Source: Theobroma cacao (taxonomy: Eukaryota > Streptophyta > Magnoliopsida > Malvales > Malvaceae). From it: DNA of 64,000 bases. Location of the stretch: assembly GCF_000208745.1 (NCBI RefSeq), contig NC_030850.1, forward strand, positions 34,072,350 to 34,136,349, given 5' to 3'. The position numbers were made by a program, and so were the translations under genes. The notes beneath the pieces are model-generated. The model saw only the letters and a list, made by a program, of their open reading frames with translations. It was not told the DNA's origin and did no database searches. Every line of letters begins with the position of its first letter. Within the stretch, counting starts at the first letter, position 1. This document shows, in pieces, positions 12,990-27,487 of the stretch.

Positions 12990-15896
12990 CATTCAATTTT
13001 CCTCTCAAATTAGGTTTTTTTTTCTTACATGAACCTCTAATTACTATATAAAATTTTTCACATAGCTGCATTCAAATATCAAAGTAAAACACAATATTCC
13101 CCTATTTAAATATAAGATGAGAACTAAAACATGACGGATTAACCTAGAACAATAATTCTCAACTTGTCAGATGTTTCAATACAAAATCTTATCGGTTGAT
13201 GCTAGAAAATATAATTATCCTGTTGCATTAAATAAATCTTTATCAAACAAATCAAATATTTGAGTTGTATCAACCTTACCATAAATCCTTTTTTGCATCT
13301 TTCACTTTGAATTCAAAATCCTGTCCATAGTCTAATATTTTAAAAACTGAAATATGAAGCCATGAAACTTATCCAAATTATTCTCCAAAAACTCAAAAAA
13401 CAACTCATTCTAGTAATTACACACTGCACTTAGAAGTAAAAATGAATCATTCCAGTTATTACATACTGTACTAAGGAGTAAAATGGGGATTCTAATAATT
13501 ATACACGCCACTTGAGTAAAATGGAGTTGGTTAGTAAGTTTTGTTCGAAATGATTGAGCAAGTTCAAGATAATCTTCGAAGTTTTGGTTGAATAAGAAAA
13601 AAAAAAGTTTATTATTTGCAGCATTGACATCAATCTCATTTGTTTTATAAAACTTGTTTAAGAGTTCCGCTCCTACTCATTTTTTGTTGTTTTTTAGAAA
13701 TTTATAGTCATTGTTGTTTGTAAGAACTCGTATTCAAAAAATTATTGCTCATAGACAAGTTCACATATCAATATCACATTTCTTAAAAAAACCTTTCCAA
13801 AAGCAATGCAAATAGCAATCCAAAATTGTATGATATTTGTAATAATTTCATAACATATTAAGAACAATATGCTGAATAAAATGATAAATTATTTTCTTTT
13901 TATTTTTCTTGTTTCCATTGGAGATATTTCCAATCAATGCTAGTTATAATAAAAACAAATCAAGAACAATGTAAAATATATATAAAGAAAACATCAAGAT
14001 AGTTATTCTTGATTTGAAACTTAATTCAGAATGAAACTCAAAATTAAAACGAAAATAAAAAAAAAATCTGATGATTTCGAGCCAATCTCATGGATATGTC
14101 ATGGGACGTGAGAATTTGATCTGAATCCTTCGTCGGGTCAAACTGATGAACCTTTATTGAGCTTTGGGCTTATTTTGGGCCTATTTTGACCCCCATTATC
14201 TATTGGACCCTTTCTCCATTTGTCATTCCCTACATGAAAATTTAAAGAAACAATTTAAAAATTCTAGGCCATTTGACTTAAGAATATGAACCATTTAGCA
14301 GGTTTAATATACAAATGCGGCCCGTTCCAATAAAGGAAAAAAAATATTAATTTGTTCTTCTTCGCTCAAAATATAAATTGTTCGTCCTTGCTCAAAAAAA
14401 AAAAAAATTGCATATCTTTTTGTGCATTTTTATATTATAATAATGTAATATCTCAATTATCTTATTATTAACCATATTTAAAATTGGAATTAGTTTTTAT
14501 CAAAAATTAAATTGATATTAGTTTCAGCAATTTTTTTTCACTTTTATTTGTTAATGTGAATTTTTTTTATGTAGCAAAAATTATGTCATAATCATGTATA
14601 CCCATGCATGTGACAAGTTAAAAACTACAAATAGCATTGCAGCGTCATGCCATTATTATCAATACTATATACAAATACAATGGGAAAACTGTATTAAATG
14701 GTTCCAATCCGACAAAATAGTAAGCACAATCAAACTGCCAAAGAGGAAAAAAATAAAAGGTAAGGAAACCAGTATCAAACAACTGGGGTGGAATCTGTCT
14801 AATTCATTTTGTTCTCCCTTTTACATGCTTACAGATTACTGGATTAGCTTTGTGGAAAATGCCTAAAAACAGAATACATGATGTTGACGATTTTTATGTG
14901 CAAAAAGAGAAACACACAGAGGAAAGGAGTTTTGGAAGAGTTTATTTTCTTTCTATGTACCTCTATTCACCAAAAACAAAAGGAGAATTTTCTTCACCCA
15001 AGAAAGAGAATATTACTTTTTTTGTTCTAATAAGAAACATGCCGTCCGTCCAATATTGATTAATTTCACCTCAATAAAATACTATATATAAAAACTTTTA
15101 AAAGGTGGGGCAAAATAGAAAAATAATTGTAGCAACTACAACTAGGAAGAATATTATGTGAGACTGATGTAGTGTGGGCTTAGTTTACGAGTGCTTTTCA
15201 CGTTTGGATAGGTTTAAATGCTATTGCTATGTTTATGAAACAAATTTATAATTACATTAAAGAAAAACTAAATTCATTTTTTTTTTAAAGAAAATAATTT
15301 CATTCAAGATAATGAGCAGTAACAAAGGACACGGTTTACATCAGGAAAATGAACCAATTGGAGAGAGAGCAAGAAAATGAACCAACTGGAGAGAGGTCTG
15401 GTGCTGCGCAATCTTCAATTTCTTCATAATTCCTAGCGCATAGCCCTTGAAGTTGAAACCCATTTCCCTTGCACAACTGCTTCAGCGTCGCGTACCACGA
15501 TACCCAACCCTCGCACTGTGTTTGTTCTTGCTTATTATTATACTGTATTTTGTTGGTCGTAGGTATACTAACGAAGATTGATCAAGATCCAAAAATCAAG
15601 TATAGGGAAAAATGAGAAACCTTGTGGCATGGAAAGAACTACAGCCAAGGCTCAAGCCAAAAGCAAAAGGAGAGAGGTTAAAAACGCCCTTTGCTCATTG
15701 AGATTAACAGAAAAATAGACCAGCAAAGAATTCAAGAATATCTGAATCGTATATGAAAGAAGAGAAGAGCAGATAAACGATAAAACTCTGATTGTGCTAA
15801 GAAGCAACCTATGTTTCATCCTAAACACTGGACACAAAAGAAATTGAATTTCGATACCCCGAGAAAAATACGCCAGGCCAAGAAAGAAACAGATCC
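12990..15896. other. Intergenic, AT-rich; three short tandem units at 13407-13526
   Basis: No coding exon recognised. At 13407-13448, 13449-13488 and 13489-13526 there are three ~38-42-nt units sharing the pattern ATTCYARTWATTAYACAC...GAGTAAAATGG. Open frames of 60-90 codons at 14594-15059 show no family features. The right edge (about 15600-15896) is expected to hold the 3' UTR of the desaturase gene. Confidence 0.5.
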
Positions 15897-17240
15897 TCAG
15901 CCATGAGTGTTAACAGCTTCCCACAACAAATTCTTAGGAACAGGGTTGGTCAGGTCCCGGGCCTGCAGGGCTGCAGTTCTGAGAGTCCTAATAGTCCATC
16001 GATTGGCCTCCCAGAAAGACAGACTCCTGTAAGGCAAGTTGTGCTTCTTGCAGAGATCCCTCACTATCGGAGAAACCTTCCTCAATTGGCATCGGGGCAA
16101 CCTCGGGAACAAATGGTGCTCTAGCTGGAACTGCAGACCACCAAAGAACCAATCCATCCAGGAAGAGCAGGAAATATCCAATGTTCCACCTGTCTGCTTC
16201 TCGAACCAGTCATTGCCATTTGGAGGTCCAACATATACATTTGCTGCGAAATGGTTCAAACAGAATTGAACATGTTGAATGGATGTAACAGCAAAGCTGG
16301 CAAGAACAAACATGATCCTCTCTGGCCAATTTGGTAGACATGAAACCAGGAGAGGGAACCAAGTCCAGAATATAAGGATCCCCATTATATTCAAAGCTCT
16401 ATCTGGGACTTTCCGATTTGAAAACAATAGCAAGAATGTTTGTAGATACAAGTTGACCCTTGCCACACACATAACAGGATAAAATGTCCAATGCTGGTAA
16501 CTGATCAGGAACCTTGCAAAAGGATCAAACTTCAACTTCCTTCCATAAAAGTAAGACGTCATTGAATCGAAGAAACGTGAAGATACTGCAAGGACTGGAA
16601 TGTGCTGAAGATCAGGGTCGTAATCCAGGCTGTTGCAGGCAATGTGGTGTGCATTGTGAGTCCATTTCCACCAGGCAATGCTAATTCCGGTTAAACAATT
16701 CCCAGAAACAATCTGAGCGAGCTTGTTGTAACCACGGCTAGCCATTACCTGGTAATGACCAGAATCATGACCAACATAGGCGCTTTGCATCCAAAGCAAA
16801 CCCAACAACATGGCTGAACCCAGATGAGCCCATACACTTTCGCATCTCAAAACACCATAAAGAACAACGAGAAACATTAGAGCTACAGACGTTAACGAGA
16901 AAAGGGCCACATGACCTTTCTTTTCAAACATACCAGTTTTGGCAAACTCCGAGACAAGCCTTCTATAATCCTTGGATACCTCCGAGACCTTGAAATCTTT
17001 GAGATAATACCCCGTGAATAACTTGTCAAGATATTTCCAGGCAGTTCCCGGGTGATACGCAATAAACGCATCAGTAACATCTTGGCCAGCCAAATTCAAG
17101 AGCGGGATTTCCCCACCAGGATGCTCCTTAGCCCAACCTGAAACATTGTAAACTTTACCCTGGATAGAGATCCACAAATCTCCAGGCTTGTTGTGTTCTT
17201 TCAGCTCTTCAGCGGTAATATATTTCTTCTCACACTCCAT
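15897..17240 (-). CDS. SLD1: Delta-8 sphingolipid long-chain-base desaturase with N-terminal cytochrome b5
   Basis: One uninterrupted 447-codon frame, typical of the intronless plant SLD genes and their usual length. Residues ~8-80 are a cytochrome b5 domain with the heme ligand motif HPGG (40-43) and the second heme histidine in YHPG (H63). The membrane desaturase domain follows with three histidine boxes: HDSGH (158-162), HNAHH (195-199) and the Q-variant QLEHH (372-376) that marks front-end desaturases. Hydrophobic segments lie between them. The enzyme introduces a delta-8 double bond in sphingoid bases in the ER, affecting membrane function and tolerance of chilling and aluminium. It could match either SLD1 or SLD2 of Arabidopsis. 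A C/T-rich stretch upstream (17420-17455) is probably 5' UTR. Confidence 0.95.
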   Translation of the reverse strand: MECEKKYITAEELKEHNKPGDLWISIQGKVYNVSGWAKEHPGGEIPLLNLAGQDVTDAFIAYHPGTAWKYLDKLFTGYYLKDFKVSEVSKDYRRLVSEFAKTGMFEKKGHVALFSLTSVALMFLVVLYGVLRCESVWAHLGSAMLLGLLWMQSAYVGHDSGHYQVMASRGYNKLAQIVSGNCLTGISIAWWKWTHNAHHIACNSLDYDPDLQHIPVLAVSSRFFDSMTSYFYGRKLKFDPFARFLISYQHWTFYPVMCVARVNLYLQTFLLLFSNRKVPDRALNIMGILIFWTWFPLLVSCLPNWPERIMFVLASFAVTSIQHVQFCLNHFAANVYVGPPNGNDWFEKQTGGTLDISCSSWMDWFFGGLQFQLEHHLFPRLPRCQLRKVSPIVRDLCKKHNLPYRSLSFWEANRWTIRTLRTAALQARDLTNPVPKNLLWEAVNTHG

Positions 17241-20200
17241 TGAGCCAAAACAAAACGTTGTTCTTCAAAAGGGGAGATGGTTTAAAACCATATACGAATC
17301 AAACCAAGAAAACCCCGCCTGATCTTTGATGTTTCTTATTTTTCAAAACGGGGTTGGCTTGTTCAACAGAACACACCCCTCCTAACCGGGATTCTGATTT
17401 GATTTGATTTTGATCGAATAACTCACCCCCCCCCTCCTATCTCTCTCTCAACGTTTATCTATGTTCTACCCCTCTTTGGTGTTCTGGTTTGTGACTACTT
17501 TTACGAGGCTATTTATGATTTACAGCGCACAAAGGGAGAGATTTAGATTGAGTTTGACAGCGAAGCCCACGCGGTTCATCATCAGCCGTTAGGTAGTCGT
17601 TTCATACCACGACAACGGAAAGGTTAAAATATTGAATCCCAAGTCATTTATATTTTTACCAACTTCAGAATTATAGTACTCCACAATCTTTGTTTTTTTT
17701 TCTGGACAAGATCTGTGGGCCATATGTCAGTGAAGGGCTCTTTGATAGGGTAGGCCGTAGGGCACAGGGATGTAAAGTAGGCCGCGTTGCAGGTTATTAA
17801 TTGCTAATAACACCGTGAAGATATTTTGGGGAACGGTGCAGGAGCTTTTGGAGGTCGTATCGCATGTGGGTTTATGGAGACAAACACTGCCCTGTTAGCC
17901 AATTGACAGGCAATATTTCTCCATTTCTTTTCTTCCTCCTTTTGAACCACTCAACATAAAGTTTGAAAAGGCATACAGTGAAAACTGAAAAAGATTATAA
18001 TATTTTATGAAAATAAACAGAGTACTAATATAGTTGTCTCCCACTTCTGTTTTTATTTCAAAAAAAATTATTTATTAATTTAATAATTATTGTAAATATT
18101 TTATATATATAGTTCAAAAAATTGGCATATCTTATCTTATTCAAGCATGTGATATTTTCATTATATTACTCTTCCACATGCAAATAAGAGAAAATTACCT
18201 TTATTTGGACATACCTTCATCTTGATATCTCTAAAGAGTATACTATATCAACAAAAAATTAGATAAATTTCATAGTTTTAATTCAACAAATGTGTCTATC
18301 CATTAAGTGAATGAGCATCTTATTTATAAATTTAAGATATATTTTATCTTTTATTAACGCAATTCGTAATATAAATTTTACCGATAATTTGGCATGTATT
18401 CAATGTCTGATTGATAAGAAATTTCTCATGACAGAATTATTTTTCACTTAAACAATATTATTATTATTGTTATTATTTTTTGGTTTTGGTAACCATAAAT
18501 GCGTACGGATGAATGATTCTTTCATGTGAAAAGTCAAGGAAGAAGAGAACGGTGTCCCCATCAAGAAGAGCAAAATAATGAATCGTTTTGGTATGAGCAT
18601 AACTTTTTATTGGCTGTAATAATTTCTTTTACTTCTTCTTTCTTTCTTTCCGATATTCAATGCAAGTTGCTTCCATTAGCATCTCAGGATATGTCAAACT
18701 CGAATAAATTAGACTATCAGATATGACTTTAAGGGGTGAGCATGACGTTCCAAATGTGCACGCATCAATTGTGATAAAACGCAATAATACAAAGATAAAT
18801 GAGTAGATATTTTCCAAAAATATAAAAAGAAAATTGAATTTGTACATATCAAGGAAATGAATATAAAAGGCAATACATTTGAACCAAAAAAAGAAAACCA
18901 TAAACAAGCTGGTCCTCTAAACTTATACATTTCACACCTTGTAAGGAAAAAAATAATAATAATCGTTTCCTTAACAGGCCGGCAATGTGATCTCCATCAT
19001 CAATTTCTTCTTAAACCACTACCATGTAATAAAAAAGGGAATATACTTTAGAATTTACGAATATTCTAATTTAAGATAGAGCTTTGTGTGTTTTGCAAAT
19101 AAGGCACGAGAGTAAAGTGAATGGAGCAGCTCAACTTCTGGGACTCCATGGAGCCTTTGTCGGGAAAATAACAGCTGGTTGGTCTTGGATTTTGAAGGAG
19201 CGCCTGTGTCTCACAAGCGTGGAAAATCAGCCTAAATCTGGAAATGAAACAAACCCTTCTGTTTTTTTTATTAATCTGGAAATTACCTAAAAAATGAATT
19301 TTCCTATTTTGCTTATGGCCAGAACGTGAGGACGTTACGTTAACTAATGATTCCATGTCAGAGCCACGTCATATCAACCTTGACAACCGTGCACTCAAAA
19401 GAAGAGCACCAAGCGTCCCCAGGGCTCGTTCAAATTTAGTACCCTCGGGGCCCAGATGTCATCCTCGCCGGTTACTATTTTTAATTATGGATTTTCATTT
19501 TTTTTTTCAGATCTGTTTTCCATTTACTGTCTTTGCTATCAATGAATTGCCGTCTTCTAAGCAAAGTTAAATTAGCTATAGCGATATATACCTTTATTTA
19601 TTGTCTTTAGAAAAAAGAACAAGGCTGTACGGCTTTCATGCTGGAAGCTTTAATCATGTTGTGCAAGTAAATTGAGAAAGAATGTAGACAAAGTGATGTG
19701 TCATTAGAGGAAAATGAGGAAAGAATACATTATAACGTAGTATAAAGCTTTCTCATGGAGGAAAGAAACCTTAGCGTAAAGAGTAGGCAAAGCTGTATAT
19801 TTAACAATTGCTCCTACTTGTACTTCAAAAGATTTTTGTGGCCTACTAATATCAAGTTATAATGTTAATTAATTGTTCCGCTAATGCGACATTCAGCCTG
19901 TTAAGTATTATTATAGAGATTTATGGAGTTAATTGCAAATGATTTTAAAAACCAAAAAGAAAAACAACTGCACTCATTGGAAGAGTCAAGGTCGTCAAAG
20001 AAAATGAGAGAGATGTGAAAAAAAAAAATCAATAATGTGATAGAAAATAGTTAGGGGCAAGCAACAGTGTTGTTGTTTATTAGGGCTAAGTATCAGCCTA
20101 ACATTCACATGTTATCGTACATCAACGGAATTGGACCGATACCCTGATTCTAGATGCTTATGGCCCACCTTCGATTGAAGAATCAGACCGCAAGACGACT

Positions 20201-21104
20201 TTTGCAGTCAATTTGAACTGTTTATTTTATATATATATATATAGATAAACTATTCTACTAATTTTATTGTTACTTTATTTTGTGAATCAATGACAATATG
20301 CATTATAATATTTTGATTTGAATGAAAAAAAAAAAATATTTTTGTTTCAAATGATTTCTCAGTTGTTTTTGGGTAAATTTTGAATAAATCAAAGCAAAAC
20401 TTACATCGTGAAGTCAAGCCTATGGCATCAAATTGATGGAGAACACTGAGTAACCACCATTGATCAAGAATAAATTAGAATATTGTTGCTTATGTTTTTT
20501 TAGGTTGTTGTTTTTTCACTTCAAAGTTATGAGATTTTTTGAATTGTTAATAAAATAATTTTGAATGGTTTATTTCTTTTTTTGATTTTTTTCTTTTTTC
20601 ATCGTTATATGCCATCTTTTTAATTTTTAAAGATAATAAACGTTGAATGAAAAATATTTTTATTATGATATTTTTGCATATTTTTAATTATTCAAAAATA
20701 ATTATGTTTTTTCATGTTTATAAATAATTATTGATTAATGGTAATGAATAGTTAAACTGTCATTAATACATTTTGAAATAAAATGGGATTAAAGTGTACT
20801 TCAAAGGAGTACTGAAGGGGGCTTTGTATTTGACTCCAAGTTTTGTCATAATGGTTAGATTAATTCAAACTCAACTAATAATTAATAATTTATCTAAATT
20901 CTACTTCCAAATGTAAGCCTTTCAATGTTATGGATAATGAATTAATTTTACATGTTAGTTATTCTTTATTATAAATTTATAATAATTTAGAAATTAAATT
21001 AGGAATACATATTTTTAGTCATTATTAAAGCATTCCCGTGAGGTTTCAATTTCAACTTTAACTTCAAAATTAGTAGGAATAAGCAAAATACTAAATCTAA
21101 GATT
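17241..21104. other. Intergenic, SLD upstream region and AT-rich DNA
   Basis: The first few hundred bases next to 17241 should be the SLD 5' UTR and promoter. The remainder shows no recognisable exon, RNA gene or intact transposon. The open frames near 18526-19570 overlap on both strands without similarity or codon bias, and I do not support them as genes. Confidence 0.5.
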
Positions 21105-22151
21105 AAGGGCGAGTATGGTTCGATTTTGTCGATTGTCAATTCGATTTTACTTAAAATTGATCAAAAAAACTTATTTCAAAAATCACCAGAACTGAACCTT
21201 TTAAGAGGGCAGTTTTGATCGGTTTTACCAGACTTTGGTTCAATTGATCTTAAGTCGATTTTTGAGGTGAACTGTTTTGGATTGACTTGGGCTAATTTGG
21301 GTTGATTTGGGTCTTTTTTTGTTCAACCCTTTGTAAATAGCTCTATTTTTTTGTTTGACTTGGGTTTTTTTATGTAACTTTTTGTAAATGGTTATTTTAG
21401 ATTCATTTATTTATATGTAATTCTTTGGATCTATTTATTTCTTTTAAATAGTTAATAATATTAATCTTCATGTAATAAATAATCATAATCTTTTGGAATT
21501 ATTTTTATTTGCACTAATATCATTTTTTACAAGTAAAAAACAACATACAATACTTATAATTTCTGACATGTTTTCTCTCTAGCATGAATTTTAACTAAAA
21601 AAATAATATTCATAATCTCTCTAACCAAGCTTTCTCTATCTTATTATTTTCATAAAGCCATTTACATATTTTGTTCACATATTCTCTCTCTCTCTCTCTC
21701 ACATATTCTCTTGTTATTTTCACATATTTTCTTCTTATTATCGTTCTCTTTTTTCCAAAAAACAATAGGTGGGAGGTCAGTTTAAAGGGGAAGGAGTCCT
21801 CTCGACGACTAAGCCGATGACCAACGAGGCCGATCATTCCAACCAACGATTGCAAACGGTTGCAACAACAACCATCGATTATAACCATCGGTTGCAGGAA
21901 TCGACGATTGCAACAGTTGCTTGGTTGCAACTGACCGCTGCACAGAGTTATCTAAGATTGTAAGACTACAATCATAAAACACTAATTCAAATACTAAACA
22001 GGGTGATATTGGTATTTTAATGCAAATATTCATTGATAATAAAAAGAAGGAATAACACTTTAAAACTTTTAGAATTATTTTAAAATTTTTAATTTTTTTA
22101 ATTTTTTTTATTTTGCCTAAAGTAAAATATATTATGATGACTAAGGATGAA

Positions 22152-22223
22152 CTAATCGTTTTAGTCAAAACGTTGCTAATCGTTTTAATCAAAACGTTGC
22201 TAATCGTTTTAATCAAAACGTTA
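22152..22223 (+). repeat. Three tandem 24-bp units, each a near-palindrome
   Basis: Units at 22152-22175, 22176-22199 and 22200-22223 read CTAATCGTTTTARTC followed by AAAACGTTR. The core CGTTTTAATCAAAACG is nearly its own reverse complement, so each unit could form a hairpin. The array lies inside the hAT-like element. Confidence 0.85.
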
Positions 22224-22724
22224 CTTGTCATTTTATTTTTAAGTAACGTTGATATGAAAAGTAAAAAATATCAAATAATTATATTATCATGTCATATAAG
22301 CATGTTATATCATTATTCATTACGATATGTGAACATATCACATCAATATTATGTGATATTATGACAAGTTAGAGGTGAGCAGCGATCGGTTGCAATAGCA
22401 ACCGTTGGTCATGTCGATCGGTCTCGTCGATTGATCGGCTCGATCTCGTCGACCGATCGGCTCGATCCTTGAGGGGGACTCATTTTCCCCAAACCAATTG
22501 AATAACCGACCGGTGATTGGCTTTGGTTTTCAAGGAGGTGAAGGTACAAAAATGCCCCTCATTAAACACCTGCCTCCGCCCCATAAGGGTAAAGGCGTAA
22601 AAACAGTAGCCCTAAAGACCTAAACCAACTTTACAGCTCTCATATTTTTTCTCTTTCCCTGGACGGCCCGACCCCCTTATTTTCTCTTTTTCTTTTTCGC
22701 CTCTCTAGCTCTCCCTCTCATACT

Positions 22725-22991
22725 AAACCTTTTGGCCAATATGAGTGGCACTTGTTTGAATATGAGATCTATGGCTGTGATGCTTTTGCTTTATATAGAC
22801 TGGAGCTAAAGCTTGCCAATGAAAAGAAAAGTCCCAAAGTAAAAGTTTCAAAGGATTCGCTTGCTGATCTGCAGAAAAAAATGGGAAGGCTCACGGCTGA
22901 AGTTCTTGGAGATGACAGATCTCCTGGTAAAGGCAAGACAAAGGCTAGTAAGAAGGCAGATGCCAAAAATGTTAGTTCTGCTCAAGATTAG
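22725..22991 (+). pseudogene. C-terminal gene fragment (cDNA-like) inside the hAT-like element; family not recognised
   Basis: An open stretch begins [17 protein letters not shown] without a clear in-frame start and ends 88 codons later at TAG (22989-22991). It contains [14 protein letters not shown], then [17 protein letters not shown], and ends in a Lys/Ala-rich tail ([15 protein letters not shown]). Its composition and codon use look like real protein, more so than any neighbouring frame, and a 3' UTR-like stretch follows the stop. A pyrimidine-rich, 5' UTR-like stretch sits directly upstream without an obvious exon border. It resembles the last exon(s) of a nuclear protein captured or retrocopied into the element. 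I do not recognise the parent gene. Whether it is transcribed cannot be told. Confidence 0.4.
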
Positions 22992-23957
22992 ATGACCATT
23001 AAGACTACATGCTGAAATATGGATCTAGTGTTTATGAATAGTCATTTTGCTGAGAAAATCAACTTGCTGTGGTGGCATATAAATGAGCAGTTTGTTGTGC
23101 ATTTGGCATCGAATGTCATTCTGCATCAAGCTTGCTTAGTCGCTATATAGACATATTTTAGGGAGTCATTATCTTTAATAACTCTCTTTCTTTTTCCTTC
23201 TTCAATTGCTGCTTGGTGGCAGCTTGTTTCAACAAGGGGGCGGCCTGGGCATCACACCATAAACTCAGTATGGAAATACATCAAAAATTGAATAGAAACC
23301 GACCACCTCAAAAATTGACCGAAATCGATTTTGGGGAGATGCGGTTTTGTCGGTTAATATGATTGAAATTTTTGATCGATTTTGGAGAAAACTGAACTAA
23401 AATCAAACCGAAATCGACTTTGCATAGTCCTATGACAAGTAGATAAAAGCCTATTTAACCAAAAATAAAAATATTATAATTTTTATTCAAAAACTTATTT
23501 AGATATCATGCCTAAAAAGAATTACTACAATTTTTTTTTACGAAATTGGTTTAATTTCCATATTGATTGTTCTATGTTTCACTACTTCTAAAGTAGCTTT
23601 CTTTCTTATCTCCTGGAAAGAATCATTAATATTCGTAAGTGGATCCTTCCTCTGATGATATATATTCGCTATTCTGAATAATTTTGACATTTTGTGCCGC
23701 TTATTTGGGGTTAATTTTGGGGAAGTAATTCACACTCAGCTGCCCTGTTGGTTTGTCAGATTTCAAGGTCTGAATATTGGTTACATAAATAATTCTAAAA
23801 CTCTTTTTATTCTGGACATGATTGGTACTTGATAAGTTACAATTTTAATTGTGCGCCAGATTTGTAAACAATCACTTCATAATGAAATATAGTAATTATA
23901 GCATGAAGTTCATGGGACTGTTGCAAGATTTCATATACAATATAGTAATTATAGAAG

Positions 23958-24868
<911 letters not shown>

Positions 24869-24925
24869 CTACACTAGTTTCTAAGAATGATAACTTTTTC
24901 TTTGATGCTTGAGGTGTTTGCAGAT

Positions 24926-24935
24926 CTTATATATA
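24926..24935 (-). promoter_or_regulatory. TATA box of chitinase copy 1
   Basis: Minus-strand TATATATAAG lies about 75 nt upstream of the ATG at 24853, a usual distance for a short 5' UTR. The other two chitinase genes have a TATA motif at a similar distance. Confidence 0.65.
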
Positions 24936-26496
24936 GGACAAAAACAACCTTCCTCGATTATGGCTGTGTTCTGTGTTGTTGTAGAAGATCAATCACTAAG
25001 TCCCCACCGGATCGACTGCATATGGTTGTGGATTAACGCAGACGGCTGGTTCCAAAATAAAATGAATTTCCACGTCTTAGCATGTCTGATCACACATGAC
25101 ATTAACCATCTTCCAGCATTGTCCACTGTTTTGGTGTCTTCTATTGTCTCGTTTGTTTGATTTGCTCGTATATGGGGACCATCAAATGTGACTCACCATT
25201 TGGAAAGACGACAAATGCTAGAGGCAGGGAAGGTTACATTGTCCAAATCAAAATTATAGCCTTTCATTAGCAGTTAAAGTTTTGGTCTCTAGCCCTCCAT
25301 GTCTTCCATGGGCAACCTATACTTTCAGTTCAGCTTGTAATTATAGCTTTAGTGCAAAGTAATTTTGACCTATAAAATGGCTCTCTGCAATGTAAACCGA
25401 AGATCCCAACAACTTGGCTTGGCCACTTAAAATCGTTCAGGCCGTATGAGTTCAAAATAGAAAACTAGCTTTCACACTAGCCGACAGATAACGTAGCATA
25501 TGAATTTCAATGCATGCAGAAGATTCCTCTTGGAAGTTTCTTACAGAAATGGACAAAACTATTGCCTACACTGTTGACTGTCAAAAAGAAACTTCTGGCT
25601 TGAAAGCAAAAACTTTGAATCCTAGGCGAAAATAGGAGATCTGAGAGCATGCCCTGCCCTGTTATTCAATGATTTCGGTCCCCTGTTTTGAAACCATTTC
25701 CGACTAACTTGCATTAGATTTGGGATTTTACACCAAGACAAACTTATGTTTGCGGCGGGTTTTAAACCAACCATGTAGTCTCTTAGCTGTCTTTGGACGT
25801 CTAAGTTCGGGAAGTCCATCATAAGTTGTCTAATTTAACGACCAAAATTGCCCATGAAAATGGCCTTTGAACAATTTTAATTTTTATGTTCGAGATGGTT
25901 GATTTTAGTTCCATCTCAATTTAGGCGAATGGCTGTGATAAAACCCACATTAAGGGCCTAATATAATAACTGTAATGGAAGAGTTAGCTTGAAAATTTTC
26001 CGAAGTATCAGAAGTAAGTTCAAAATTGCAAACATCAGTTGGATTCATGACGCATTGGAAAAATTACATCACCAAATTTGTAATTATTGGAAAGGATGTT
26101 TTATGAATGGCAAGGTGCTCCTAAAGACGTCGATTGGAGAAGACTAGAAGATTTAGATGAATGCAATTAATGGCTATAAGCAAAAACACTCAAGTTTTCT
26201 GTCGTTTCCTTCTCGTTTGAAAATATTGACATATCCCATCACCTATTGAAGAAAGTTATTGCACAGTGTGACCATAAGGTTTATAATCTCGTCATCTATT
26301 GAAGAAAGTTAAGGGACTTAAATGTTGAGACTGTGGCTCGAGGAGGAATTTGGAGCAAAAGCCTAGCGGATTAATCTGTTGAACAGGAATATATAACATT
26401 GAAGAGAGGCTGCATGATTGAAACTACATTCATAAAAAGTAGAAGATATATTTATAAATAGAGATAGATATACATATGAGAGTGATTATATAGATT
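24936..26496. other. Spacer between chitinase copies 1 and 2
   Basis: No exon recognised. Part next to 24936 is promoter of copy 1, and the part next to 26496 should be the 3' UTR of copy 2. The 66-codon frame at 25622-25822 shows no family features. Confidence 0.5.
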
Positions 26497-27429
<933 letters not shown>

Positions 27430-27480
27430 CTATTACAGAGTTAGCTGTTTATGTGCTGAACTATAGCGGTGGAGCTCCAC

Positions 27481-27487
27481 ATTTATA
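27481..27487 (-). promoter_or_regulatory. TATA box of chitinase copy 2
   Basis: Minus-strand TATAAAT lies about 88 nt upstream of the ATG at 27393. A W-box-like TTGACC core on the minus strand lies near 27757-27762, which would fit defence-linked WRKY control, but single short motifs are weak evidence. Confidence 0.6.

Larger units (their letters stand above)
21105..23440. mobile_element. hAT-like non-autonomous element with divergent ~150-nt inverted ends and internal gene fragment
   Basis: The left arm (about 21105-21260) is similar to the reverse complement of about 23280-23440. Both arms have ATGGTTCG/CGATTTCGGTTTGATTTT-type sequence, AAAATYGATCAAAAA and TTTTTGAGGTG in the same order. 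Such TTCGGTTTTGATCGGTT-rich ends are common in plant hAT elements. A second nested pair of inverted segments, rich in CGATCGGTTGCAA and GACCAACG motifs, lies at about 21790-21950 and 22380-22470. No transposase is seen. The interior holds a 24-bp tandem repeat and a cDNA-like ORF. No target duplication was resolved, so the borders and the superfamily are tentative. Confidence 0.5.

Noticed and set aside
15903..16482. Plus-strand open frames inside the SLD gene
   Set aside because: They are antisense to a clear 447-codon desaturase with all histidine boxes.
18526..19570. Several open frames of 64-96 codons upstream of SLD
   Set aside because: They overlap on both strands, lie in AT-rich DNA and lack any family signature.
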